Below are positions 1-8,772 of a stretch of 64,000 bases of DNA, in pieces (the first letter of the stretch is position 1; each line of letters starts with the position of its first letter). A program made the translations under genes and the position numbers. The notes beneath the pieces were generated by a model. That model was not told where the DNA came from. It did not search any database and was given only the letters and a program-made list of their open reading frames with translations. Origin of the DNA: Lysobacter capsici (GTDB lineage Bacteria > Pseudomonadota > Gammaproteobacteria > Xanthomonadales > Xanthomonadaceae); contig NZ_CP094357.1 in NCBI RefSeq assembly GCF_014779555.2, forward strand, positions 5,146,001-5,210,000. The letters run 5' to 3'.

Positions 1-349
1 GACTGTAGGAGCTGCGTAAGCTGCGACCGCGCTGTTCCGGCTTGCGTCGCAGGCGCGAGGTCGCGGTCGCAGCTTACGCAGCTCCTACAGTCGGGGGCCG
101 GAACCACACCCCCGCTCGACCGCTTGAACAGCATCTTTGCGCCCCGGGTTGAGCCCGGCGATCGCCCGGCGTCACCGCGCCGTCTGTTGATCCGGCGATC
201 TCTGACTGTAGGAGCTGCGCAAGCTGCGACCGCGCTGTTCCGGCTTGCGTCGCAGGCGCGAGGTCGCGGTCGCAGCTTACGCAGCTCCTACAGTCGGGGT
301 CCGGGACTACGCCTCCGCTCAACCGCTTGAACGGCATCTTTGCGCATCC
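1..349. repeat. Tandem duplication of a REP-like hairpin unit
   Basis: Two hairpins, 1-92 and 204-295, each begin GACTGTAGGAGCTGCG and end with its reverse complement, giving arms of about 31 bp around a 30 bp loop. Each is followed by a matching stretch of about 50 bp (93-145 and 296-348, ending near CTTTGCG), so the whole 145 bp unit is duplicated in direct orientation with a 58 bp spacer. Further copies of the hairpin lie at 5144-5235 and, as a GGAGCGACGCAAG variant, at 25384-25500. No coding sequence is supported here. The left edge is cut by the window. Confidence 0.85.
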
Positions 350-454
350 AGGCACGCCATCCGTGTCCTGCGCCGTCCCCTGCCCGCGTTCAACCCGTTC
401 GACTCGGTGATCGCCGGCTCGGGGGCTGGCGTCGGCGGTCGCCTTGCCGCAAAA

Positions 455-470
455 TGTGATTTGTGGCACA
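455..470 (+). promoter_or_regulatory. Probable CRP/Clp binding site
   Basis: TGTGA (455-459), six bases, then GCACA (466-470) matches the CRP-family consensus TGTGA-N6-TCACA with one mismatch. It lies 114 bp upstream of the start codon at 584. In Xanthomonadaceae the CRP-like protein Clp controls secreted enzymes and adhesins, so control of the secreted protein gene at 584 is plausible. No clear -35/-10 pair could be assigned. Confidence 0.5.
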
Positions 471-583
471 TAACAAGTGCCATGCAAGTCACTAACGGCA
501 CCCGGATCGATCAGGGCCGGGGCAGCCAGGCAGCGACAGCGCGCCCAAACCTTCGTAGTAAGGCTCGTTCAACAGGGGATTTC

Positions 584-2698
584 ATGAATCGCTTGATCCG
601 TTTCGGCCGCCAGGCCGGTCTGGCGCTGTGTGCCTGCGCGCTCGTCCTGAGCGGCGGCGCGTATGCCGCCAACGCCACCAGCCAGCAGGTCGCCAACCCC
701 ACCGGCGGCGTGCTCGCCAACGGTTCCGACGGCCTGCGGGTGACTTGGGGCAGCAACAGCCAGTTCCAGGTCCGGCTCAGCAATGCCGACCAGGTCTATA
801 ACGCCAACGCCACGCCGACGGCCGGCACGCTGTACAACGGCGTGTACCTGCGCGTGGACCGCGGCACCAACCCCAGCACCCGCGTCTACACCAACGCCAA
901 CAATGCCGCCGGCAATCCGTTTACGCTCTTCAACCAGGTCTCGCAGTCGGGGCTCAGCGGCACCGGCACGGCGGCCTCGCCCTATGAAGTGACCACCGTG
1001 CTGCAGCCGTCCGTAGCGGCCGACAGCGCGATCCGGGTGACGATCGTCGATCGCTACATCACCCCGCAGGCGTGGTTCACCCGCCGCGTCTCGCTCAGCG
1101 GCATGCCCGCCACGGGCGCGACGATCAAGTTCTATCAGAACGTCGACACCTACCTGCAGGGCGGCGACAACGGCCCGGGCTTCATGCGCACCAGCCCGGG
1201 CAACACCAGCGGCCGCCCCGACCTGGTCGGCGTGATCAAGAACGACCAGTTCGAGGCGCTGTGGTGGGAGCCGTCCTCGGGCACGCCGAACTGGGACCGC
1301 TACTTCAGCGCGACCTACAGCCAGGCGCAGTCGCTGATCTGCAACGGCACCGTGACCACGACCAATCCCTGCGTCACCGCCGGCAACAGCGCCAACGCCG
1401 GCAACCTCAACAACAACATCGACACCAACAACGCCACCGACAACGGCATGGCCGCGCAGTGGAACGTGCCGGCCGGCGCGGCGACGTTCGATGTCGAATA
1501 CCGCATCACCTTCGCCATCAGCTCGGTCGACCTGACCAAGTCGTTCGCGCCGACCACGATCAACACCGGCGGCGTGTCCACGCTGACCTTCAACCTGTCC
1601 AACAAGAGCGTCAACGCGACCTCCAGCATCAACTTCGTCGACACCCTGCCGGCCAACGTGGTGATCGCGCCGACCCCGAACATCCGCACCAACTGCGCGG
1701 CCGGTGGCGCGCTCGGCACGACCTTCCCGGCCGGCATGACCGTCACCGCGGTCGCCGGCAGCGGTTCGATCGCGGTCAACGGCGGCCGGGTCAACGGTGC
1801 CGGCGCGGTCGGCAGCCAGCTCGCCTGCCAGATCACGGTCAACGTCACCTCCAACACGGTCGGCGTGTACCACAACACCAACGCCAGCATCAGCGGCACC
1901 AACAACTTGGTGAATCTGGTCGCCGACGAGGTGCTGACCGTGGTCCAGCCGCAGTTGACCGCGAGCAAGACGGTCAGCGGCACGCTCGCCGCCGGCCAGA
2001 CCGGCGCGGCCGCCGACGGCTACTTCGCGATCGGCCTGCAGAACACCGGCAGCGGCCCGACCACCGGCGCGATCACCCTCGTCGACACCCTGCCGGCCGG
2101 CTTCAGCCTGGTCTCGGCCTCGAGCGCGCAAGGCACGGTGGCCTGCGGCACCCTGCCGGCGACCGGCACGGTGACCTGCACCTTCACCCCGAGCGCGCCG
2201 ATCGCGGCCGGCGCCAGCGCCAGCGTGCGCTTGAACGTGGCGATCGTCGCCACCGCTACCGGCACCCCGACCAACACCGTCGCGGTGGCCGGCGGCGGCG
2301 ACCCCGATCCGCTGCCGACCTGCCCCGCCGCGGGCAACCCGCAGTGCGCCCAGGTCCCCGCGCCGATCGCGGTCAACATCGCGCTGAGCCTGGTCAAGGG
2401 CGAAGTCGGCAATGCCACCAGCTACACCCCGGGCGGCGCCACGACCTACACCCTGCGCGCCTGCAACCTCACCGGCCCGGCCGTGGCCAACGGCGCCACG
2501 GTCAACGACCCGCTGCCCAATGGCGTGACCCTGAGCGGCCCGTGGACCTGCGCCGGCACCGGCGGCGGCACCTGCGCGGCCAGCGGCGGCGCGGCCGGCG
2601 GCAACAGCGTGCAGCTGACCGGCGTGGTCCTGCCGGTCGGCGCCTGCATCAATGTGCAGGTGCCGGTGAATTTCAGCCCGAACCCGGGCGCCTACTGA
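584..2698 (+). CDS. Secreted DUF11-repeat protein
   Basis: A 704-residue exported protein. The ATG at 584 follows AGGGGAT and starts a clear signal peptide (MNRLIRFGRQ, a hydrophobic core, then GGAYA|A), so the upstream extension of the open frame is rejected. Residues 30-310 form a beta-rich, Asn/Thr/Gly-rich domain without a recognised family. Residues 310-700 hold about three DUF11-like beta-sandwich modules with the usual DTLPAG, NTGSG and TPGG signatures, a fold common in surface proteins. The last 95 residues match the C-terminus of the next gene and both proteins stop at NFSxNPxxY. A surface or matrix role is inferred; no enzyme motif is seen. A CRP/Clp-like site lies upstream and a terminator downstream. 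Confidence 0.85.
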   Translation: MNRLIRFGRQAGLALCACALVLSGGAYAANATSQQVANPTGGVLANGSDGLRVTWGSNSQFQVRLSNADQVYNANATPTAGTLYNGVYLRVDRGTNPSTRVYTNANNAAGNPFTLFNQVSQSGLSGTGTAASPYEVTTVLQPSVAADSAIRVTIVDRYITPQAWFTRRVSLSGMPATGATIKFYQNVDTYLQGGDNGPGFMRTSPGNTSGRPDLVGVIKNDQFEALWWEPSSGTPNWDRYFSATYSQAQSLICNGTVTTTNPCVTAGNSANAGNLNNNIDTNNATDNGMAAQWNVPAGAATFDVEYRITFAISSVDLTKSFAPTTINTGGVSTLTFNLSNKSVNATSSINFVDTLPANVVIAPTPNIRTNCAAGGALGTTFPAGMTVTAVAGSGSIAVNGGRVNGAGAVGSQLACQITVNVTSNTVGVYHNTNASISGTNNLVNLVADEVLTVVQPQLTASKTVSGTLAAGQTGAAADGYFAIGLQNTGSGPTTGAITLVDTLPAGFSLVSASSAQGTVACGTLPATGTVTCTFTPSAPIAAGASASVRLNVAIVATATGTPTNTVAVAGGGDPDPLPTCPAAGNPQCAQVPAPIAVNIALSLVKGEVGNATSYTPGGATTYTLRACNLTGPAVANGATVNDPLPNGVTLSGPWTCAGTGGGTCAASGGAAGGNSVQLTGVVLPVGACINVQVPVNFSPNPGAY

Positions 2699-2742
2699 CC
2701 CGGCACCACCAGCGCCCACAACCGCTTCAGCACCCCAAACGA

Positions 2743-2772
2743 CCCGTCCGGCGCAAGCCGGGCGGGTTTTTT
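2743..2772 (+). terminator. Rho-independent terminator
   Basis: CCCGTCCGG and CCGGGCGGG pair (one G-U) around a CGCAAG loop, followed directly by TTTTTT. It lies 45 bp after the stop of the secreted DUF11 gene at 584-2698. Confidence 0.85.
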
Positions 2773-2885
2773 GTTGTATCTGTGTGCCAATAGCCACTTA
2801 TGTATGTAGACAAGAACACCCGATAAGAGTCTTTTATGCGGCTAGCTTTACGGATGGCTTTGGGGCGATAGCGCTATTCATCACT

Positions 2886-2911
2886 AATTTGTCCGCACAT
2901 CGGCACAAATT
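2886..2911. promoter_or_regulatory. Small inverted repeat upstream of the GEVED gene
   Basis: AATTTGT (2886-2892) and ACAAATT (2905-2911) are a perfect 7 bp inverted repeat with a 12 bp spacer, about 120 bp upstream of the start at 3034. It could be an operator. The half-site spacing does not fit the CRP consensus. Nothing else was recognised in the 260 bp between the terminator and this gene. Confidence 0.25.
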
Positions 2912-3033
2912 GCGTAAGCGCCTAAAGGGCATGAATCCGTACTGGTTGTGTCTCACGTAGAGTGAAACAGCACTGCACTCACAGGGGCCCTCGCCGGACG
3001 CGAGGTCTGCACTGCATCACTCGGGGGTAGGAC

Positions 3034-5088
3034 ATGGCGATCGAAGCGCGTTTTCAACGGCCTGGGCACCGTATCGCACTGCTGGCCGCCAGCGCCGGCC
3101 TGGCCGCCGCTCTCGGGTTATGGAGTTCCGGGGCCGGCGCGGCACAGGTCCACAACGCCACCGCCAGCGGCACCATCGGCTTCAACAGCGCGTCGACCAA
3201 GCCGTATCCCTCGACGCTGACCACGACCTATACGGTTACCGGCGCGAACGTCCAGATCGTCGCCAACAACGTGCCGCTGACCACCCTGGGTGGCGCCACC
3301 TCGGCGATGTTCACTCCGAACGTGCCGACCACGACCACCGGCATCCAGATGCAGACCCTGGGCGCGGCCTGCAATTTCGCCAGCAATGCCGCGGCCACGG
3401 TCGCCTGCCCGAACATCGGCACCTTGACGATCGGCTTCAGCCGGCCGGTCACCAATCCGATCATCCACTTCGTCGGCCTGGGCAGCGTGCGCAGCATCAC
3501 CGGCGACACGGTCACCATCACCGCCGCCCGCGCCACCCACGCCATCGCCAGCTCGGTGCCGGCCGGCGCGACCTTCACCCTGCTCGGCGGCGCGGTCAAT
3601 CTGCAGACCCTGGGCGGCGGCAGTTCGTTCGACCTGGTCAACCCGACCTACAACGGCACCAATTGCACCACCGCCACCGCCCCGGCCACCCAGCTCGCCG
3701 GCTGCGGCAGCCTGCGCGTCAACGGCACGGTGACCTCGGTGACCCTCAACGTCGGCATGTCCGGCACCCGCAACGTCTTCAACGCCACCCTCGGCAACGC
3801 GCTCGGCGACGACGGCTACATGGTCACCACCAGCGTCGACGAAGACTTCGGCGACGCGCCGGCCAGCTACGACGCGGGCGTGGCGGCGAGCCACATCGTC
3901 GACGGCATCCGCCTGGGCGCCAGCGTCGACGTCGACAACCCCAACGTGTTCAACGACACGCCCGCGGTCACCCCGAGCCCGAACGCGGTCGCGGCCGGCG
4001 CCGACAACAACGGCGGGGCCGGCGACGGCGCCGACGAAGACGGCCTGACCACGCCACTGGCGACCCTGCACACCGGCCTGATCGGGCAGGCCTACGCGCT
4101 CACCCCGAGCCTGAGCGGCAGCACCGCCGCCGGCACCGTGTGCGGCTGGATCGACTTCAACCGCAACGGCGTGTTCGACGGCGGCGAAGGCGTATGCAAC
4201 GCGGTGGCCAGCGGCGCGACCACGACCACGCTCAACTGGACCGTGCCGGTCGCGACCACCGCCGGCCGCAGCTACGTGCGCCTGCGCGCGACCCAGGGCA
4301 GCCAGCTCAGCACCGCCACCCCGACCGGCCGCCTCGACAGCGGCGAGGTCGAGGACTACATGATCGAGATCAAGCCGGTGGTGCGGGTGATCAAGCAGCT
4401 CAATCCGACCGGCGCCACCGGCCGCTTCGACCTGGGCATCGGCGGCACCGCCTTCGCCATCGCCGCCGGCCACAACGGCACCACCAACTTCCGCACCCTG
4501 TATCACAACAGCGCGTCGGGAGCGCCCGATCTCACCGTCGCCCAGAACATCGCCACCACCGCGATCACCACCACCGTGACCGAAGTGCCGACCGCCGCGA
4601 CCACCGCGCTGTACGTCAGCACCTACGCCTGCGTGAACGGCGCCGGCGCCACGGTCGCGACCGGCACCGGCACCAGCGTCAACATCACCCTGCCGGTGTC
4701 GGTGATCGGCGCGGCCGCGAACGGTCAGGCGCAGGCGGTCACCTGCACCTTCACCAACCGCCTGGGCACCAGCGCGCTGTCGATCACCAAGGCCGACGTG
4801 CCGACCACCTACACGCCCGGCGGCAGCAGCACCTACACGATCCGCGCCTGCAACGCGGCCGGCGCCGACCCGGCCGCGGGCGCGACCATCACCGACACCC
4901 TGCCCCCAGGCGTGACCTTGAGCGGTCCATGGACCTGCGCCGGCACCGGCGGCGGCACCTGCTCGGCGGCGAGCGGCGGCGCGGCCGGCGGCAACGCCAT
5001 CACCCTGAGCGCGACGGCGCTGCCGGCCGGCGGCTGCGTCAACATCACCGTGCCGGTGAATTTCAGCGCCAACCCCGCCGATTACTGA
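3034..5088 (+). CDS. Secreted GEVED/DUF11 protein
   Basis: A 684-residue exported protein starting at an ATG preceded by GGGGTAGG, with a long signal peptide ending near SGAGA|A (residue 36). Order of parts: a beta-rich Thr/Asn/Gly region (about 40-265); DFGDAPASYD followed by an Asp-rich segment and CGWIDFNRNGVFD leading to GEVEDYMIEI, the signature of the GEVED domain (about 270-450); a region reading VIKQLNPTGATGRFDLGI that resembles SpaA/prealbumin-like folds (about 455-580); and a terminal DUF11-like module. That last module is nearly the same as in the preceding gene, including GVTLSGPWTCAGTGGGTC. The role is probably surface display or matrix; no catalytic residues are seen. It seems to have its own promoter because a terminator separates the two genes. 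Confidence 0.82.
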   Translation: MAIEARFQRPGHRIALLAASAGLAAALGLWSSGAGAAQVHNATASGTIGFNSASTKPYPSTLTTTYTVTGANVQIVANNVPLTTLGGATSAMFTPNVPTTTTGIQMQTLGAACNFASNAAATVACPNIGTLTIGFSRPVTNPIIHFVGLGSVRSITGDTVTITAARATHAIASSVPAGATFTLLGGAVNLQTLGGGSSFDLVNPTYNGTNCTTATAPATQLAGCGSLRVNGTVTSVTLNVGMSGTRNVFNATLGNALGDDGYMVTTSVDEDFGDAPASYDAGVAASHIVDGIRLGASVDVDNPNVFNDTPAVTPSPNAVAAGADNNGGAGDGADEDGLTTPLATLHTGLIGQAYALTPSLSGSTAAGTVCGWIDFNRNGVFDGGEGVCNAVASGATTTTLNWTVPVATTAGRSYVRLRATQGSQLSTATPTGRLDSGEVEDYMIEIKPVVRVIKQLNPTGATGRFDLGIGGTAFAIAAGHNGTTNFRTLYHNSASGAPDLTVAQNIATTAITTTVTEVPTAATTALYVSTYACVNGAGATVATGTGTSVNITLPVSVIGAAANGQAQAVTCTFTNRLGTSALSITKADVPTTYTPGGSSTYTIRACNAAGADPAAGATITDTLPPGVTLSGPWTCAGTGGGTCSAASGGAAGGNAITLSATALPAGGCVNITVPVNFSANPADY

Positions 5089-5143
5089 TCCGGCGGGGTT
5101 GCTGCCGACGCGAACCTCGCCGATGGCGCATCCCGCGAAGCCC

Positions 5144-5235
5144 GACTGTAGGAGCTGCGCAAGCTGCGACCGCGACATCGCGCTTGCGACGGCGCTTGCG
5201 GTATCGCGGTCGCAGCTCGCGCAGCTCCTACAGTC
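5144..5235. repeat. REP-like hairpin, third copy
   Basis: Starts GACTGTAGGAGCTGCGC and ends with the matching complement, the same family as the hairpins at 1-92 and 204-295, but with a different loop. It lies 55 bp after the stop of the GEVED gene and may also act as a 3' transcript end. The rest of the 317 bp gap up to 5406 shows no gene. Confidence 0.85.
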
Positions 5236-5405
5236 TGGCTTCGAGCCGTCGCGGGCTCGATGCCGGCGCGCGCACGCACACCGCGAATGACACTTGTCAT
5301 GCAAAACCGCCGACTCCAGGGCTGACAGAAACTGACTTTCAGCAGGTTGGCGCGCGCCCTTCGCGACGTTCACACTAGGCGTCATCTGGCGTATCGGTTG
5401 AGACC

Positions 5406-6656
5406 ATGAGTGCATCGGCTGACCTGTTGAAGGAACTGCGCATCGACCGCAACCGCGCGCCGGAGCCTTCGGGTCGCCGTCGCCTGCTGGTGATCGGCCT
5501 GGCGCTGCTGTTCCTGGTGCCGCTGATCGTCATGGGCTGGAAGCTGTTCGGCCGCGACGCCGGCGCCAAGGTCCAGACCGCCACGGTCACCGCGATCGGC
5601 GGCGGCGCGGGCGCGTCGGTGCTCGACGCCACCGGCTATGTGGTCGCGCGGCGCATGGCCACGGTCTCGGCCAAGATCACCGGCAAGGTGCGCGAGGTGA
5701 TGATCGAAGAAGGCCAGCGCGTCGAGGAAGGCCAGGTCATGGCCACGCTCGACCCGATCGATGCCAACGCCCAGCGCGAACTCACCGCCGCCCAGCTCGG
5801 CGCCGCGCAAAGCGACACCCAGCGCGTGCAGGCCCAGCTCAAGGAAGCCGAGGTCAACGCCACGCGGCTGTCGTCGCTGGTCAAACAGCAACTGGTGTCG
5901 AAGTCGCAGTACGACCAGGCCGTCGCCAGCCGCGACTCGCTGCGCGCGCAGTTGCTGACCGCGCAGCGCAACGTCAAGGTCGCGCAGGACAGCCTGCGCA
6001 TCTCCGACCTGGGCGTGGACAACACCATCGTGCGCGCGCCGTTCTCCGGCGTGGTCACCGCCAAGGCCGCGCAGCCGGGCGAAATCGTCTCGCCGCTGTC
6101 GGCCGGCGGCGGCTTCACCCGCACCGGCATCGGCACCATCGTCGACATGGATTCGCTCGAGATCGAAGTCGACGTCGGCGAATCCTTCATCGGCCGCGTG
6201 CAGCCGAAGATGCCGGTCGAGGCGGTGCTCAACGCGTATCCGGACTGGAAGATCCCGGCCGAAGTGATCGCGATCATTCCCACCGCCGACCGCGGCAAGG
6301 CCACGGTCAAGGTGCGCATCGCGATCAAGACCCGCGACGCGCGCATCGTCCCGGACATGGGCGTGCGGGTCAGCTTCCTGGAAGCGGCCAAGCCCGACCA
6401 GCCCAAGCAGACCAAGCCCAGCGCGATGATTCCCGCCAACGCGCTGGCCCAGCGCGACGGCAAGGACGTGGCCTTCGTGGTCAACGACGACAAGGTCGCG
6501 CAGACCCAGGTCAGCCTGGGCCGCAAGCTCGGCGAGGATCGCGAAGTGACCGCCGGCCTGAGCGGCGGCGAGACCGTCGTGCTCGATCCGCCCGATTCGC
6601 TGAAAGACGGATCGCGCGTGCGTGTCGAAACCGGCGACGCCGATTCGTCGAAGTAA
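5406..6656 (+). CDS. HlyD/MacA-like periplasmic adaptor of an ABC exporter
   Basis: A 416-residue membrane fusion protein, likely bridging an inner-membrane ABC transporter to the periplasm or an outer-membrane channel. Residues 1-25 are cytoplasmic, 26-46 form one membrane anchor, and a barrel-sandwich/lipoyl half (about 65-110), an alpha-hairpin rich in Gln, Ala and Lys (about 115-190), the second lipoyl half (VRAPFSGVVTAKAAQPGEIV) and beta-barrel domains follow. It leads an apparent operon with the ATPase at 6885 and the permeases at 7594 and 8773. A 228 bp gap separates it from the ATPase, so an internal promoter is possible. No outer-membrane factor gene is nearby. Confidence 0.9.
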   Translation: MSASADLLKELRIDRNRAPEPSGRRRLLVIGLALLFLVPLIVMGWKLFGRDAGAKVQTATVTAIGGGAGASVLDATGYVVARRMATVSAKITGKVREVMIEEGQRVEEGQVMATLDPIDANAQRELTAAQLGAAQSDTQRVQAQLKEAEVNATRLSSLVKQQLVSKSQYDQAVASRDSLRAQLLTAQRNVKVAQDSLRISDLGVDNTIVRAPFSGVVTAKAAQPGEIVSPLSAGGGFTRTGIGTIVDMDSLEIEVDVGESFIGRVQPKMPVEAVLNAYPDWKIPAEVIAIIPTADRGKATVKVRIAIKTRDARIVPDMGVRVSFLEAAKPDQPKQTKPSAMIPANALAQRDGKDVAFVVNDDKVAQTQVSLGRKLGEDREVTAGLSGGETVVLDPPDSLKDGSRVRVETGDADSSK

Positions 6657-6884
6657 GGCAACCTCGAACCAGCGCAACCTCGGAGTACGCAAGGTCGAAG
6701 TAACGCAACCGGGCGATCACCGCGCCTGGCGCGCGCACCGCCACGATCACCACGGCCGCGACCCAAGCGGCCGTGCCGGACTTCCGAACCGGCCGCCATA
6801 CGCGGCCGCTGTACCGATCCGCGACCCGCGCGCGGCGCGTGTTGGCTCCTTTCACCGCAATCCCTACGCTTGAGGACGTCGAAG

Positions 6885-7577
6885 ATGGACACCCTGGTTT
6901 CGATCAAAAACCTCACCAAGACTTACCAGCGCGGCCCGGAAAAGGTCGAAGTGCTGCACGGCATCAACCTGGATATCGCCAAGGGCGATTTCGTCGCGCT
7001 GATGGGCCCGTCGGGTTCGGGCAAGAGCACGCTGCTCAACCTGATCGGCGGACTGGACAATCCCACCGGCGGTGAAATCACCATCGAAGGCGAGCGCATC
7101 GATCGCCTCAGCGCCGGCCAGTTGTCGCAGTGGCGCAGCCGCCATGTCGGCTTCGTATTCCAGTTCTACAACCTGATGCCGGCCCTGACCGCGCAACGCA
7201 ACGTCGAACTGCCGCTGCTGCTGTCGCCGTTGAACGGCGCCCAGCGCAAGCGCAACGCCGAAATCGCCCTGACCCTGGTCGGCCTGGCCGACCGCCGCAG
7301 CCACCGCCCGAACGAACTGTCCGGCGGCCAGCAGCAGCGCGTGGCGATCGCGCGCGCGATCGTGTCCGACCCGACTCTGCTGATCTGCGACGAACCCACC
7401 GGCGATCTGGACCGGCACGCGGCCGAGGAAATCCTCAACCTGCTGCAACTGCTCAACCGCGAACACGGCAAGACCATCGTCATGGTGACCCACGACCCCA
7501 AGGCCGCCGAGTACGCCACCCACACCCTGCACCTCGACAAGGGCACCCTGGTCGAGCAGCAGTCGCACGCGGCATGA
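6885..7577 (+). CDS. ABC transporter ATPase, LolD/MacB type
   Basis: A 230-residue ATP-binding subunit. It carries Walker [10 protein letters not shown], the Q-loop region [15 protein letters not shown], signature LSGGQQQR and Walker [13 protein letters not shown], followed by the H-loop MVTHD. The sequence [16 protein letters not shown] is typical of the o228/LolD/MacB group that pairs with FtsX-like permeases. ATG 6885 was chosen because GAGG lies about 8 bp upstream; an in-frame TTG at 6870 is less likely. It is followed after 16 bp by the first permease gene and should power the transporter named for the adaptor at 5406. Confidence 0.93.
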   Translation: MDTLVSIKNLTKTYQRGPEKVEVLHGINLDIAKGDFVALMGPSGSGKSTLLNLIGGLDNPTGGEITIEGERIDRLSAGQLSQWRSRHVGFVFQFYNLMPALTAQRNVELPLLLSPLNGAQRKRNAEIALTLVGLADRRSHRPNELSGGQQQRVAIARAIVSDPTLLICDEPTGDLDRHAAEEILNLLQLLNREHGKTIVMVTHDPKAAEYATHTLHLDKGTLVEQQSHAA

Positions 7578-7593
7578 GTCGGGAGCGGCCATC

Positions 7594-8760
7594 ATGAAAT
7601 ATTTCCATCTGATCTGGGCCGAGCTGATGCGGCGCAAGACGCGCACGGCGCTGACCTTGCTGTCGATCATCGCCGCGTTCCTGCTGTTCGGCCTGCTCGA
7701 CGGCGTGCGCGAAAGTTTCGAACAGGCCGGCAACAGCGCCAACGGCGTCAAGCGACTGCAGACCGGTTCGCGCCTGTCGTTCATCCAGCCGTTGCCGATG
7801 TCGCTCAACGAGCGCATCGCCCAGGTGCCGGGCGTCAAGCAAGTCACTTACGCGAACTGGTTCGGCGGCGCCTATCAGGATCCGCACAACCAGATTTTCA
7901 GCTTCGGCGTGGCCGACAACTATCTGGATCTGTATCCGGAAATGGCCGTGTCCGCCGCGCACCGCAAGGCCTTCGCCGCCACCCGCACCGGCGTGCTGGT
8001 CGGCGAAGGGCTGATGAAGCGCTTCAACTGGAAGGTCGGACAGAAACTGCCGCTGCAGTCGACCATCTTCACCAGCAGCGACGGCAGCAAGAACTGGAGC
8101 TTCGACATCGTCGGCACGCTCGCGGCCACCGACAAGAAATCCGGCGGCTGGTTCGACCAGATGATCCTGCTGCACTGGAAGTACTTCGACGATTCCACGC
8201 CCTACAACCGCGGCCAGGTCGGCTGGTACGTCACCGAAGTGAAGGACGCGAGCCAGAGCGACCGCGTGGCCAAGGCCATCGACGCGATCTCGGCCAATTC
8301 CGATCACGAGACCAAGACCCAGACCGAAGCGGCGGCGACAGCGAGCTGGATGAAGCAGATGGCCGACATCGGCCTGATCGTCGGCTCGATCATGGGCGCG
8401 GTGTTCTTCACCCTGGTGCTGCTGACCGGCAACACCATGGCCCAGGCGGTGCGCGAACGCACCTCCGAACTGGCCGTGCTCAAGACCATCGGTTTCCCCG
8501 ACCGCAGCGTGTTGATGCTGGTGCTGGCCGAATCGGTATTGCTGCTGTTGCTGGGCGGCGTGATCGGCGTGGCCTTGGCCGATGGACTCGGCCCGATCGT
8601 CAACGCCGGCAGCAACGGCGCGATCAACGTGCCGCGGATCGGTTGGCACAGTTGGTCGGTGGCGCTGATGCTGATGGTCGGCATCGGTCTGTTGGTCGGC
8701 CTCTTGCCGGCGATCCGCGCCATGCGCCTGAACATCGTCGATGCATTGGCCGGACGCTAA
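7594..8760 (+). CDS. FtsX/MacB-like ABC permease 1
   Basis: A 388-residue inner-membrane permease. An N-terminal membrane helix (about 17-38) is followed by a large periplasmic domain of the MacB_PCD type (about 40-255). Three membrane helices (about 262-285, 308-345 and 352-375) form the FtsX domain, with the usual RERTSELAVLKTIGFPD motif after the first. It probably forms a heterodimer with the next permease and uses the ATPase at 6885. In the family such pumps work by mechanotransmission on periplasmic substrates; the substrate here is unknown. Confidence 0.9.
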   Translation: MKYFHLIWAELMRRKTRTALTLLSIIAAFLLFGLLDGVRESFEQAGNSANGVKRLQTGSRLSFIQPLPMSLNERIAQVPGVKQVTYANWFGGAYQDPHNQIFSFGVADNYLDLYPEMAVSAAHRKAFAATRTGVLVGEGLMKRFNWKVGQKLPLQSTIFTSSDGSKNWSFDIVGTLAATDKKSGGWFDQMILLHWKYFDDSTPYNRGQVGWYVTEVKDASQSDRVAKAIDAISANSDHETKTQTEAAATASWMKQMADIGLIVGSIMGAVFFTLVLLTGNTMAQAVRERTSELAVLKTIGFPDRSVLMLVLAESVLLLLLGGVIGVALADGLGPIVNAGSNGAINVPRIGWHSWSVALMLMVGIGLLVGLLPAIRAMRLNIVDALAGR

Positions 8761-8772
8761 CGGAGAGCGCAC

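Noticed and set aside
569-2797. A 742-codon open frame on the minus strand across the DUF11 gene, and similar long antisense frames at 3118-5415 and elsewhere
   Set aside because: They have a Gly/Arg/Ala/Asp composition typical of the antisense of GC-rich genes and no ribosome site or family signature.
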